From assembly GCF_019879105.1 (NCBI RefSeq), contig NZ_CP082249.1, forward strand, positions 1,178,001 to 1,242,000: 64,000 nucleotides of DNA. The letters run 5' to 3'. This DNA is from Natrinema sp. SYSU A 869 (GTDB lineage Archaea; Halobacteriota; Halobacteria; Halobacteriales; Natrialbaceae). The stretch's first letter is position 1. Every line of letters starts with the position of its first letter. Below are positions 44,146 through 52,962 of the stretch, one piece after another. A model generated the notes under the pieces. The model made no database searches. It saw only the letters and a program-made list of their open reading frames with translations, and was not told the DNA's origin. The translations under genes and the position numbers were made by a program.

Positions 44146-45195
44146 ATGCGTCGTAATGTCCAAGAACAGCAGACGGAGACCCGATCGATTCAAAGCGGCG
44201 TCCAGATTCTGCTCACCGTCAGTGGCATCGTATTCCTGCTGGCCGGGTTAGTACTCGCTGCGAGCGGAGCCTCCGTCAGCAGCGCCATCGGGTCAGTCAC
44301 TGATCGATTTGACGACTCAGACCAACCGGCTGACGACGATATTGATTCGTCGGATGGCGACGCTGCGGACGCTGGCAGTGGGAACGAAACCGAGGATACC
44401 AGCGGCGATAGTGGCGATAGCGGCGATGGTAGCACCACTGACGGCGGAGACAACAGCGATGGCGGCGGTGATAGCAACAATGACGGCGGAGATGGCAGCA
44501 ATAGCGACGATGGTGACGGCGATACGAATGGAGATAGCAGTGATGGCGATACTGATGGCGGCGGTACGGACGGAGATGACAGCGACGGTGGTAACGACGG
44601 AAACAGCAGCGACAGTGAAGAAAACAGCAGCAACGGCGATGACGGACCGCACACGTTGACCGTGACTGTAGAAGACCAGGACGGCAACACGATCGAAGGG
44701 GCCGACGTCAGCCACGATGAGCCCTTCAGCGATGAGAAAACGACCGGCGGAAACGGCGAGGTCAAATGGGAGGTCGAGAACGGTAACTACAGTGTTTCCG
44801 CGAATGCGGACGGATACCAGTCCGCGGAAGACAGCGTCGAGATCGATGGCAGTGACAAGTCGCTCACGCTGACGCTCGAGGAAGAAGACGACAGCTCGGG
44901 AGGCGGTGGCTTTGGTGGTGGCGGCTCGAACGACGACAGCAACCCGGTGACGTTCATCGTGGAAGACCAGAACGGCAACCCGCTCGATAATGCGACCGTT
45001 GCGCTCGAGCAGCAATCGCTGTTTCAGGGGAAAGAGAAGAAATCCGTCGACCAGGACGGCGAGGTTGACTTCGAGCGCGAGAACGGCGAGTACTCGTTCA
45101 CCGTGACCGTGGACGGGAACGAGTCGGACGAACAGACCATCGAAGTCGATGGCGACACAAGACAGCGCGTGACGTACGAGACGACTGACGGCTAG
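44146..45195 (+). CDS. Membrane-anchored protein with Asp/Gly/Ser-rich stalk and two carboxypeptidase-regulatory-like domains
   Basis: 349 residues. A single hydrophobic segment (ILLTVSGIVFLLAGLVLAAS, about 23-42) anchors it. Residues 55-165 are an extremely acidic linker built from short Asp, Gly, Ser, Asn units. Two beta-sandwich domains follow: the first with LTVTVEDQDGNTIEGADVS (about 168-245), the second with VTFIVEDQNGNPLDNATVA (about 270-345), both of carboxypeptidase regulatory-like or transthyretin-like type, separated by a GGGGFGGGG linker. They are likely binding or structural modules at the cell surface. The start of the surface-glycan region is a fitting context. Confidence 0.8.
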   Translation: MRRNVQEQQTETRSIQSGVQILLTVSGIVFLLAGLVLAASGASVSSAIGSVTDRFDDSDQPADDDIDSSDGDAADAGSGNETEDTSGDSGDSGDGSTTDGGDNSDGGGDSNNDGGDGSNSDDGDGDTNGDSSDGDTDGGGTDGDDSDGGNDGNSSDSEENSSNGDDGPHTLTVTVEDQDGNTIEGADVSHDEPFSDEKTTGGNGEVKWEVENGNYSVSANADGYQSAEDSVEIDGSDKSLTLTLEEEDDSSGGGGFGGGGSNDDSNPVTFIVEDQNGNPLDNATVALEQQSLFQGKEKKSVDQDGEVDFERENGEYSFTVTVDGNESDEQTIEVDGDTRQRVTYETTDG

Positions 45196-45993
45196 AGGCG
45201 GTTCGGTCCAGTCGCGTTTTGCCGCTCGTTTTCATCGGCTCTCAAAGTGGTTCGTACCCTCGGGTTCGTCGACCGACTGCCTGCTCGAGCGTCGACGTGA
45301 CTCCGAACCCGTTCTCGTGCTAGCAGAGACACCGCTGGCACCTCGTTCGGTGATCAGGGTTTCGAACGCGACGCAGGGTTTTCTGATCACCTGTCGAGAC
45401 CATCGATGACCGTGTTCGCTGGACATCGGTGGCAGGAAACAACATAGGGGCGGTGCCAACGAGCGCCCCGATCCGTCTCGAGGGATCGCCCGTGACCGAC
45501 CGGGATATGACGTCACGAGCAACTTATCTTCGCGACCGCTCGAGAGGTATGACATCTGCACTCGGCACGTGACACGCCGGCCTCAGCGTAGTTACGGAGG
45601 CCACTGACGCGCTCGAAGAGCGGTGCGAGCAGGGATCAAGGATCGTTCCCTTCCGTCGCCTCGATATTCGGACCGCAAGTACGTCGAGCATCGTTTGTCC
45701 CGCTGCGGACGGTCGCAGGTGACGACGTTCGGTGCTCGGCGTTCCAGGTGTACATGACCGGCTCGGTGTTCCGAGTGCGCGTGACCGCTGCTGTCGCCTC
45801 TCAGTCGCTCAGACGGACGAGCGAGCGGTCACCTGTGATCCCCTCGCTCCTCGAGAGATGTGACTCACTGTTGCCAGGTTACACTATCACGTTCACTGGG
45901 TCACACTACCGTCCTCACGCTATCGGTTCGAGAACAGACGCTATCGGTTTCGAACGGACGCGTCGAAAAGGCGTTATCCGGAGCGTGAGCCAG
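45196..45993. other. 798-base region without a convincing gene
   Basis: Between convergent genes. All longer open frames are GC-type shadows. No tRNA, repeat or promoter pattern stood out. Confidence 0.5.
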
Positions 45994-47805
45994 TCATTCG
46001 ACCGTGACGCTCTTCGCGAGGTTACGCGGTTTGTCGATCGGACGGTCGAGTTGCTTTGCAGCGTAGTAGGAGAGCAACTGGAGTTGGACGTTCGCGAGCA
46101 AGCCTGCCCAGACGGGATGGGTTTCAGGGACCGACAGGTGTGCGTCGGCGACGTCGGTGAGGGGCTGCTCGTCCGGTCCGACGGCGACGATCGGCGCACC
46201 GCGAGACTGGGCCTCGATCGCGTTCGTCTTCGTCTTGTCGTCGTCGTCACCGCCAGTCGCGACCGCGAACACGGGTGTCTCCTCGGTCACGAGAGCGAGC
46301 GGACCGTGTTTGAGTTCCCCGGCGGCGAACCCTTCTGCGTGCTCGTAGGTGATCTCCTTGAACTTCAACGCGCCTTCGAGCGCCACCGAGTGCCCGAGCC
46401 CGTGACCGATGAAGAAGTACGAATTACTGTCGAGCATGTCCCGGGCGAGCGTCTCCGCCTGCCCCGTCTCGAGGACGGTCTCGACGTGCTGTGGGAGATC
46501 CGTGAGCGCCTCAAGCATCGATGCTCGGTCCTCGACGGGAGTCGCATTCGGAACGTCTCCGGCGACGCGCTGGGTGAGCAGGGCGAGCGTGACTGCCTGC
46601 GAGGAGTAGGTCTTCGTCGCCGCGACGCCGACCTCCGGGCCGGCGCGGATGTAGACGGCGTCGTCGGCTTCGCGTGCAACTGTCGAGCCGACCACGTTAG
46701 TAACGGCAAGCGTCCGCGCGCCACGATTGGCCGCTTTCCGGACCGCATCGAGCGTGTCGGCGGTCTCACCGCTTTGCGTAACTGCGACGACGAGCGTGGT
46801 CTCATCGACTGGCCCGGCCGTGGATTCGTACTCGCTCGCGCGGAGGACTTCGGCCCGCATGTCTGCCTCCCGCACTAACTGCCCGCCGTACATTGCCGCG
46901 TGATATGACGTCCCGCAGGCGACGAACTGGACGGACTCGATACCGTCGAACGAGCCGGATGGGAGGTCCTCGAAGGCGACGTCCCCGTCCTCGATTCGGC
47001 CCTCAATCGTGTTCGAGAGGGCTGTCGGCTGCGTATTGATCTCTTTGAGCATGTAGTGGTCGTACTCGCCTTTCCCTGCGTCCTCCGGATCCCAGTCGAC
47101 GGTGTCGACAGATCGCTCGATTGGAGTTCCGTCAAGCGCAGTGATCTGGTAGGAATCAGGCTCGAGGACGACGAGGTCGCCGTCCTCGAGGTAGATCACT
47201 TCGTCGGTGTGATCGAGGAACGCCGGCACGTCGCTGGCGAGATACCACTCGTCCTCGTCGAGACCGAGGACGAGTGGGGAGCCCTTTCGTGCCGCGTAGA
47301 CGCGTTCCTCGCCGTCGACGATTGCGGCGATTGCGTAACTCCCCTTGAGCGTATCGACGGCCTTGCGGACCGCCTGTTCGGTGTCATCGGTCGTCGCCAG
47401 GTAGTCGTCGATGAGATGCGGGATGACCTCTGTATCGGTGTCGCTCTCGAACTCGTGGCCCTTCGCCGTGAGCTCCGTCCTGAGCTCGTCGTAGTTGTCA
47501 ATGACGCCGTTGTGGACGACCGCCACGTCACCCGCCGTGTCCGTATGCGGATGGGCGTTCTCGTCGGTCGGTGGCCCGTGCGTGCTCCAGCGGGTGTGGC
47601 CGATCCCCATGTTTCCGTGCGGGTCGCTATCGAGCGACGATTTGAGGTCGGACACTTCGCCAGACGTCTTGTGGACCTTGACGCCCGATCCGTTCTGGAC
47701 GGCGATCCCCGCCGAGTCGTAGCCGCGGTACTCGAGATTCTCGAGGCCCGAGAGGAGCGTCTCCGCCGCGCTTCCGTGGCCGATACGGGCGATAATACCG
47801 CACAT
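45994..47805 (-). CDS. glmS: Glutamine--fructose-6-phosphate aminotransferase (isomerising)
   Basis: 603 residues. It makes glucosamine-6-phosphate from fructose-6-phosphate and glutamine, the entry step to UDP-GlcNAc and related sugars. The nucleophile Cys2 is in MCGIIARIGH; GHTRWSTHGPP and the glutaminase residues follow. Residues about 240-603 are two SIS sugar-isomerase domains (FVACGTSYHAAMYGG, VTQSGETADTLDAVRKA, GHGLGHSVALEGALKFKE), ending with the usual KPRNLAKSVTVE. The ATG at 47805 is fixed by Cys2 and by the strong Shine-Dalgarno sequence upstream. It lies at the edge of the glycan region and would feed it. Confidence 0.96.
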   Translation of the reverse strand: MCGIIARIGHGSAAETLLSGLENLEYRGYDSAGIAVQNGSGVKVHKTSGEVSDLKSSLDSDPHGNMGIGHTRWSTHGPPTDENAHPHTDTAGDVAVVHNGVIDNYDELRTELTAKGHEFESDTDTEVIPHLIDDYLATTDDTEQAVRKAVDTLKGSYAIAAIVDGEERVYAARKGSPLVLGLDEDEWYLASDVPAFLDHTDEVIYLEDGDLVVLEPDSYQITALDGTPIERSVDTVDWDPEDAGKGEYDHYMLKEINTQPTALSNTIEGRIEDGDVAFEDLPSGSFDGIESVQFVACGTSYHAAMYGGQLVREADMRAEVLRASEYESTAGPVDETTLVVAVTQSGETADTLDAVRKAANRGARTLAVTNVVGSTVAREADDAVYIRAGPEVGVAATKTYSSQAVTLALLTQRVAGDVPNATPVEDRASMLEALTDLPQHVETVLETGQAETLARDMLDSNSYFFIGHGLGHSVALEGALKFKEITYEHAEGFAAGELKHGPLALVTEETPVFAVATGGDDDDKTKTNAIEAQSRGAPIVAVGPDEQPLTDVADAHLSVPETHPVWAGLLANVQLQLLSYYAAKQLDRPIDKPRNLAKSVTVE

Positions 47806-48408
47806 CAGCACATCACCTCCTGAGCAGCGGCCGTCGACCACGGTGTCCCATCGGACAAACGCCGTGCGACGTGGGTGACGATGGTCGCGTCGGTCGTTTC
47901 GGGCCTGTTCGAGACCGCTGCCTGAACTGCAGTACTGGTTCGTGTCATTGGTATCTCCGACCCCGTCCGCCAGTACTGGCGACGGCCGGGGCTTCACTCT
48001 CATCACGTGTGACAGCGGCCATTACTATAGCACGAATAAGTCAGTACTGCGAATACGACGGAATCTATCGGCCGTATAATCCCGCATTCCTTTCTCGAAA
48101 TCATCTATTTCAGTCTAACCCGGGTTGAGATCCCGACATACCCTGGCTGTCGTCCGGTTCCGGCTATCGGAACGAGACATAGTTTGGTCAGCAACGTCAA
48201 TTACATCGTGTCGGGACAAAACTGCTGGCCGCCGTGACTGCTCCCTTCCCCGATCCGAACTGTCGCTCCGACGGTGGTCTCGAGTACAAGACGGGGCGTC
48301 AGGACAGAGGCCGTCGCGGACGGAATTCGGATCGGCCTCGGTTGGGTGACTGGTGGGTGAAAACGGGGAGAGGTGTGACTGTTGGTGAGAACAGGGTCTG
48401 GTACGTGC
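47806..48408. other. 603-base region upstream of glmS
   Basis: Holds the glmS leader and promoter (A/T-rich stretch around 48020-48060) and otherwise shows no gene I can support. No glmS ribozyme-like structure was recognised, though this cannot be excluded by eye. Confidence 0.45.
47812..47822 (-). promoter_or_regulatory. Strong Shine-Dalgarno sequence of glmS
   Basis: On the minus strand AGGAGGTGAT precedes the ATG at 47805 by about six bases. It is unusually complete for a haloarchaeon, where most messages are leaderless, and implies that glmS has a leader transcript. It confirms the start that leaves Cys2 as the nucleophile. Confidence 0.75.
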
Positions 48409-49149
48409 CTACGGCAGGGGATTATCGACTTCGTCCGACTCTCCCTCTCGGCTCGGCGTTCGATCGGCCAGTGTGATGACATTCTCTCGACCGACTGATT
48501 GCTTCTCGATCGTGCCGTTGGTGTGCATCTGCGAGCAGATCCGGCTCACTTTCGACTTCGACCACCCGGTCTCTTCGGTGATCCGATGCTGGCGAATCTG
48601 GCCGTGATTCGCGACAAGGAGCCGGACTACTTTTCCTTCGTCGCTCAGGAGTTGTGGTGGCGTTTCCGGTGAGAGATACGACTCGTACACTCCATGGTTG
48701 TTAGTTCGTGCGTGATCCGAGTCATCTCCGTCATCTCCCGTATCCGGCACCGGCAGGAGCGACGAAATGCCGATATCGCGATCCGATAGCACGTCGGCCA
48801 TTCGGAGACCGACGAGTCCGCTGATTAACAGGAAGAGAACCGCGATCAGGGCCGATTCCCAGAACGACGTCACTCGTAGCAGTTGTACCCCAGACAACGA
48901 TCCACCGGACCGGTCGCTAATCTGTGGAACGGCCGGTCCCGATGCGACCGCATGGACGTCGTACCGCTGTATCGAAGCCGGAACCGTGTCGATCGAGACG
49001 GTGCTATGAATCGATGCGAACCGTTCTCTGACTCCGATCTGAGGCGTGGACACCATGATTCGCGGTTCTGTGCAGTCGGTGCGAGACCGAGTCACGAGCA
49101 TCGTGACCTCGCCGACCGCATCGGATATTCCGACCCACGCCCCCTTCAT
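48409..49149 (-). CDS. Membrane-anchored winged-helix regulator
   Basis: 246 residues. An N-terminal domain of about 95 residues is followed by one membrane segment (SALIAVLFLLISGLVGLRMA), then an acidic linker and a winged-helix domain with RLLVANHGQIRQHRITEETGWSKSKVSRICSQM. This is the MarR/IclR-like helix-turn-helix of haloarchaeal membrane regulators. The HTH would face the cytoplasm and the N-terminal domain outside, so it could sense an external signal. It is divergent from the nucleotide-sugar dehydrogenase gene and may control the glycan cluster (inference). Confidence 0.78.
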   Translation of the reverse strand: MKGAWVGISDAVGEVTMLVTRSRTDCTEPRIMVSTPQIGVRERFASIHSTVSIDTVPASIQRYDVHAVASGPAVPQISDRSGGSLSGVQLLRVTSFWESALIAVLFLLISGLVGLRMADVLSDRDIGISSLLPVPDTGDDGDDSDHARTNNHGVYESYLSPETPPQLLSDEGKVVRLLVANHGQIRQHRITEETGWSKSKVSRICSQMHTNGTIEKQSVGRENVITLADRTPSREGESDEVDNPLP

Positions 49150-49408
49150 TATAGAGCAGTATAAGTGAGTTTAACAACGTTCTAAGCGCTCTATCGGGCA
49201 ACCGACTCCCGACCCGCTAAATCCGTCAGCAGCGTTCCCGACTGCCGGTGTCCGCTCGTTGTTGCTTCCGCACTGGTTTATTCGAGGTATAGTAAACCCC
49301 CTCAACCGACTTGTCGATTCTACGGGACGCCCCGCGAATTGCGGGTGCACCAATTCCGAAGTCACCGTTGCACGCGTTGTGTGACGGGTCAGCGACAACG
49401 CATCACCC

Positions 49409-50812
49409 ATGACCACGATAATCAGCGACACGGAGACGCGAGCCGACGATCGGGAGAGCGACCAGCACGCACGAAAATCGAGTAGCCGTGGCGGGACTGC
49501 CCTCGAGCACTCGAACGCGCAGTCGACGCGTGCGGCGACGATCTGTGTCGTCGGACTGGGATACGTCGGTCTCCCGCTCGCAGTCGGGTTCGCCCAGTCG
49601 AACTACCGCGTTATCGGATACGATGTCGACGACGTGACAGTAGGTCGACTCCAAGAGGGTGTCGACACGACCGGCGACCTCTCCGACGACGCGATCCAGA
49701 ACGGTGACATCTCATATACGACCGACGCGACCGAGATCGGTGAGGCCGACTACGTCATCATCGCCGTTCCCACACCGATCGACGACGACGATCAGCCGGA
49801 TCTCGGCTACGTCGAGAGCGCGGCGACCACCGTCGGTTCGAAGATGGATCCCGGAACGACGGTCGTCCTTGAGTCAACGGTCTACCCGGGCACGACGCGC
49901 GAGACACTCGTTCCGGCGCTCGAAGACGCGTCCGGACTGACTGCGGGCACGGACTTCTTCGTCGGCTACTCTCCGGAACGCGCCACGCCGGGCGACGAGG
50001 AACACGGCCTCGAGGACGTCGTCAAAGTCGTCAGCGCACAGAACGAGACGGTCCTTGAGGACGTGGCGACGCTGTACGAGGCGGTCGTCGACGCAGGCGT
50101 CCATCGTGCTCCGTCGATCGAGGTCGCTGAAGCCTGCAAGGTCGTCGAGAACGCCCAGCGGGACCTCAACATCGCGTTCGTCAACGAGCTCTCGATGGCA
50201 CTCGACAATATGGATGTCGACGGACAAGCCGTCCTCGAGGCCGCAGGAACGAAGTGGAACTTCCATGACTACCGGCCAGGGCTGGTCGGCGGCCACTGTA
50301 TTCCGGTCGATCCGTACTTCTTCGCGTACCGATCGGCCCGGGAAGGGTTCGACCCCGAGCTCATGCAAACGAGCCGGCAGGTCAACGAGTCGGTGCCCGA
50401 CCACATCGCAGAGCTGACGATCAAGGCGCTCAACCAGTGTCACAAGACGCTCCGCGAGAGTCGCGTTCTAGTGTTGGGGCTGGCGTATAAACCGGGCGTC
50501 GGGGACATTCGAAGTTCAAAGATCGGCAACGTCATCGACGAACTCCAGGAGTACGACATCGATGTCGAGGGGTTCGACCCATTCGCGGACGATGATGCAG
50601 CCCAGGAATCGTTCGGTATCGAAGTCCAGGAGCAACTCTCGTTCGAGGACTTCGACGCCGTCATGCTCGCGACGCCCCACGAGGAGTTCGAACAACTGGA
50701 CCTCGAGGCGGTGGCGGGCAAACTCACCGACGATCCCGCACTGATCGACGTGACCGGCACGGTCGACGAAGACGTCGCCGCCGACGCGGGACTCGTCTAT
50801 CGGAGGTTGTGA
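49409..50812 (+). CDS. Nucleotide-sugar dehydrogenase (UDP-N-acetyl-hexosamine / UDP-glucose 6-dehydrogenase family)
   Basis: 467 residues. It oxidises the C6 alcohol of a UDP-sugar to the uronate with two NAD. The N-terminal 45 residues are a polar extension; the NAD site is ICVVGLGYVGLPLAVGF; the middle shows PTPIDDDDQPDLGYV and STVYPGTTRE; the catalytic cysteine is Cys297 in GLVGGHCIPVDPYFF, and the C-terminal domain has LGLAYKPGVGDIRSS. The GGHCIPVDPYF form is typical of WbpA/TviB-like enzymes acting on UDP-GlcNAc or UDP-GalNAc derivatives. It is the first gene of the glycan run DH-DUF354-GT4-membrane protein. Confidence 0.92.
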   Translation: MTTIISDTETRADDRESDQHARKSSSRGGTALEHSNAQSTRAATICVVGLGYVGLPLAVGFAQSNYRVIGYDVDDVTVGRLQEGVDTTGDLSDDAIQNGDISYTTDATEIGEADYVIIAVPTPIDDDDQPDLGYVESAATTVGSKMDPGTTVVLESTVYPGTTRETLVPALEDASGLTAGTDFFVGYSPERATPGDEEHGLEDVVKVVSAQNETVLEDVATLYEAVVDAGVHRAPSIEVAEACKVVENAQRDLNIAFVNELSMALDNMDVDGQAVLEAAGTKWNFHDYRPGLVGGHCIPVDPYFFAYRSAREGFDPELMQTSRQVNESVPDHIAELTIKALNQCHKTLRESRVLVLGLAYKPGVGDIRSSKIGNVIDELQEYDIDVEGFDPFADDDAAQESFGIEVQEQLSFEDFDAVMLATPHEEFEQLDLEAVAGKLTDDPALIDVTGTVDEDVAADAGLVYRRL

Positions 50813-50914
50813 AGCGATGCGAGACCAGCGACGCGTCTTCGACGGATCGGTCGTCCGGACGGGGAGTCGAACACCGTCGGGAGCAGTCACCGTCTCGAAC
50901 CACTGGCCGATCGC

Positions 50915-50920
50915 GGAGGT
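50915..50920 (+). promoter_or_regulatory. Shine-Dalgarno sequence of the DUF354 gene
   Basis: GGAGGT nine bases before the ATG at 50930. It selects that ATG over the upstream TTG at 50924 and indicates internal translation within the glycan operon. Confidence 0.7.
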
Positions 50921-50929
50921 GGATTGACG

Positions 50930-52000
50930 ATGCGAGTGATGGTAACTATCCAACATCCCGGCCACGTCCACTTCTTCCGGAATCCAATCGCGGAACTGGA
51001 AGCGCAAGGACACGACGTCCACGTCTTCGCTCGCGAGAGCGGCGTCGCCGTCCGACTGCTCGAGGCGTACGACATCGACCACGAGGTGTTGGCCGGCGAA
51101 TCCGGATCGCTGGTCTCTCTGGCAGCAGTTCAGGCAACATACGAGCTTCGACTGCTGCGGCGAGCGCACCGGATCGATCCGGACGTGATTACGGCGATCG
51201 GCGGCGTCGCTGCCGCCCACGTCGCGTCGATGGTGCGAACGAAAAGTCTCGTCTTCTACGACACCGAACACGCGACCCTCATCACGAAACTCGGCTATCC
51301 GTTCGCAGATGTGATCGCCACGCCGGCGTGTTATCGGGACGATATCGGCCCGAAACAGGTGACGTACCCGGGGTATCACGAACTCGCCTATCTCCACCCC
51401 GAGCGATTCGACCCTGATCCGACAGTGCTCAAGGAAGTCGGGCTCGCCCCCGAGGAGTCATTCGCCGTCGTCCGGCTCAGCAGCTGGGACGCCTCCCACG
51501 ATGTCGGCCACGGCGGCTTCGACGACCCCCGCGAGGTTGTCGACCGACTCGAGGACGCGGGCGTACGGGTTCTACTGACGGCGGAAGGAGAGCCGCCGGC
51601 CGACCTCGAGTCGTATCAGTTCGAGACGTCGCCGGACCGGATGCACGATCTGCTCGCATACGCCGACGTCGTCCTGAGCGAAGGGGCGACAACTGCAGCG
51701 GAAGCCGCCGTGCTCGGCACACCCGCGGTCTACGTGAACCCGCTTTCGCTCGGCTACACGACGGAACTCGAAGAGGAGTATGGCCTGCTGTTCGAATACA
51801 ACGGCGATACAAGACACGCGCGCGGGCTCGAGCAGGCCGTCTCAGCCGTCGAGGAATCCGACGACACGTGGGAGCGCCGTCGCGAGCGCCTGCTCGCCGA
51901 TCGGATCGATGTCACGGACTATGTCGTCCGACAGATCGAGACGCTCGCACAGGCACGCACAGCGGGACAATCGACTCCTGCAGCCAATATGGGCTACTGA
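50930..52000 (+). CDS. DUF354 family predicted glycosyltransferase
   Basis: 356 residues beginning MRVMVTIQHPGHVHFFRNPI. The GT-B-like fold of DUF354 shows HPGHVHFF at the N-terminus, VITAIGGVAAAHVAS in the middle and LLAYADVVLSEGATTAAEAAVLGTPAVYVNP at the C-terminus, resembling the donor-binding half of UDP-GlcNAc 2-epimerases and MurG-type enzymes. It probably transfers an activated sugar or isomerises one. Its stop overlaps the next start. Confidence 0.88.
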   Translation: MRVMVTIQHPGHVHFFRNPIAELEAQGHDVHVFARESGVAVRLLEAYDIDHEVLAGESGSLVSLAAVQATYELRLLRRAHRIDPDVITAIGGVAAAHVASMVRTKSLVFYDTEHATLITKLGYPFADVIATPACYRDDIGPKQVTYPGYHELAYLHPERFDPDPTVLKEVGLAPEESFAVVRLSSWDASHDVGHGGFDDPREVVDRLEDAGVRVLLTAEGEPPADLESYQFETSPDRMHDLLAYADVVLSEGATTAAEAAVLGTPAVYVNPLSLGYTTELEEEYGLLFEYNGDTRHARGLEQAVSAVEESDDTWERRRERLLADRIDVTDYVVRQIETLAQARTAGQSTPAANMGY

Positions 52001-52962
52001 TGAAGGTACTCCAACTGGTCACGTCGCCGCGGCCGTTTTTCGACCAGCAGGTGTCCGTCCTCGAGGACCGCGGCATCGACTGTACGGTCCTCGAAGTCCC
52101 CGGCGAACACAGCGGAAATTCGGGCCGGTCAGCGGTGGATTACGCCCAATTGTACCCGAAACTACTCTCAGAGGTCCGATCGACGTCGTACGACCTGGTA
52201 CACGCGAACTATGGGCTCGTCGCCCCCTTCGCGCTCGCCCAGCCGACGCGACCGGTCGTCGTGACGCTGTGGGGAACCGATCTCATGAGCCAGCAGTCGT
52301 GGCTCCGATCGGTCAGTCGCTACAGTGCCCGCCGGTCGGACGCCGCGATCGTCCCGAGTCGAACCATGTCGCACGAACTCGAGGCCGAGCACCAACTGAT
52401 TCCGTTCGGCGTCGACACCGATCTGTTTCGACCGATGTCCCGGTCGCACGCGCGCGAGTACATTGGATGGGAGACCGACCGACCGGTCGCACTCTTTCCG
52501 TACGACCGGACCCGATCGGTAAAGGACTTTTCGCGTGCTCGCCGGCTCATCGAACACGCAGATGTCGATGTCGAGCTCCGAACGGTCTCCGGCGTCGATC
52601 ACGAAGCAATGCCCTACTATATGAACGCAAGCGATGTCCTGCTGGTCACGTCGAAACGCGAAAGCGGCCCGATGGTCGTCAAGGAAGCCGCCGCGTGTAA
52701 CCTGCCGGTCGTCTCGACCGATGTCGGATTCGTTCGGGAGACGATCCGTGGCGTGACGAACTGCATCGTCAGCGACCACGACGGGGCGCTCCTTGGCGGG
52801 CTCGAGCGGGCCATCGAAGACGGGGGGCGATCCGACGGTCGAGATTCGATCGACGGACTCTCCGTCGAGTTCCTCGGGGAGCGCCTCCACGGGTTGTACC
52901 GTCGACTAGTGGACCGAGACGAAGAACTGGACTATCCGACAGGGGTCAGCCATGAAGTATAG
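52000..52962 (+). CDS. Glycosyltransferase family 4 protein
   Basis: 320 residues, starting at an ATG that overlaps the preceding TGA. The N-terminal half has MKVLQLVTSPRPFFDQQV and LVHANYGLVAPFALA; the C-terminal GT1/GT4 half has LIPFGVDTDLFRP, and SKRESGPMVVKEAAACNLPVV with the E-x7-E-type pattern that binds the nucleotide-sugar donor. It is a cytoplasmic retaining transferase building the repeat unit. It overlaps the following membrane gene by 11 bases. Confidence 0.92.
   Translation: MKVLQLVTSPRPFFDQQVSVLEDRGIDCTVLEVPGEHSGNSGRSAVDYAQLYPKLLSEVRSTSYDLVHANYGLVAPFALAQPTRPVVVTLWGTDLMSQQSWLRSVSRYSARRSDAAIVPSRTMSHELEAEHQLIPFGVDTDLFRPMSRSHAREYIGWETDRPVALFPYDRTRSVKDFSRARRLIEHADVDVELRTVSGVDHEAMPYYMNASDVLLVTSKRESGPMVVKEAAACNLPVVSTDVGFVRETIRGVTNCIVSDHDGALLGGLERAIEDGGRSDGRDSIDGLSVEFLGERLHGLYRRLVDRDEELDYPTGVSHEV

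Noticed and set aside
45748-46878. 376-codon open frame opposite glmS
   Set aside because: Shadow of glmS with an unnatural composition and no motif.
49285-49320. TATAGTAAACC string resembling an IS630/MITE end
   Set aside because: No matching inverted end nearby.
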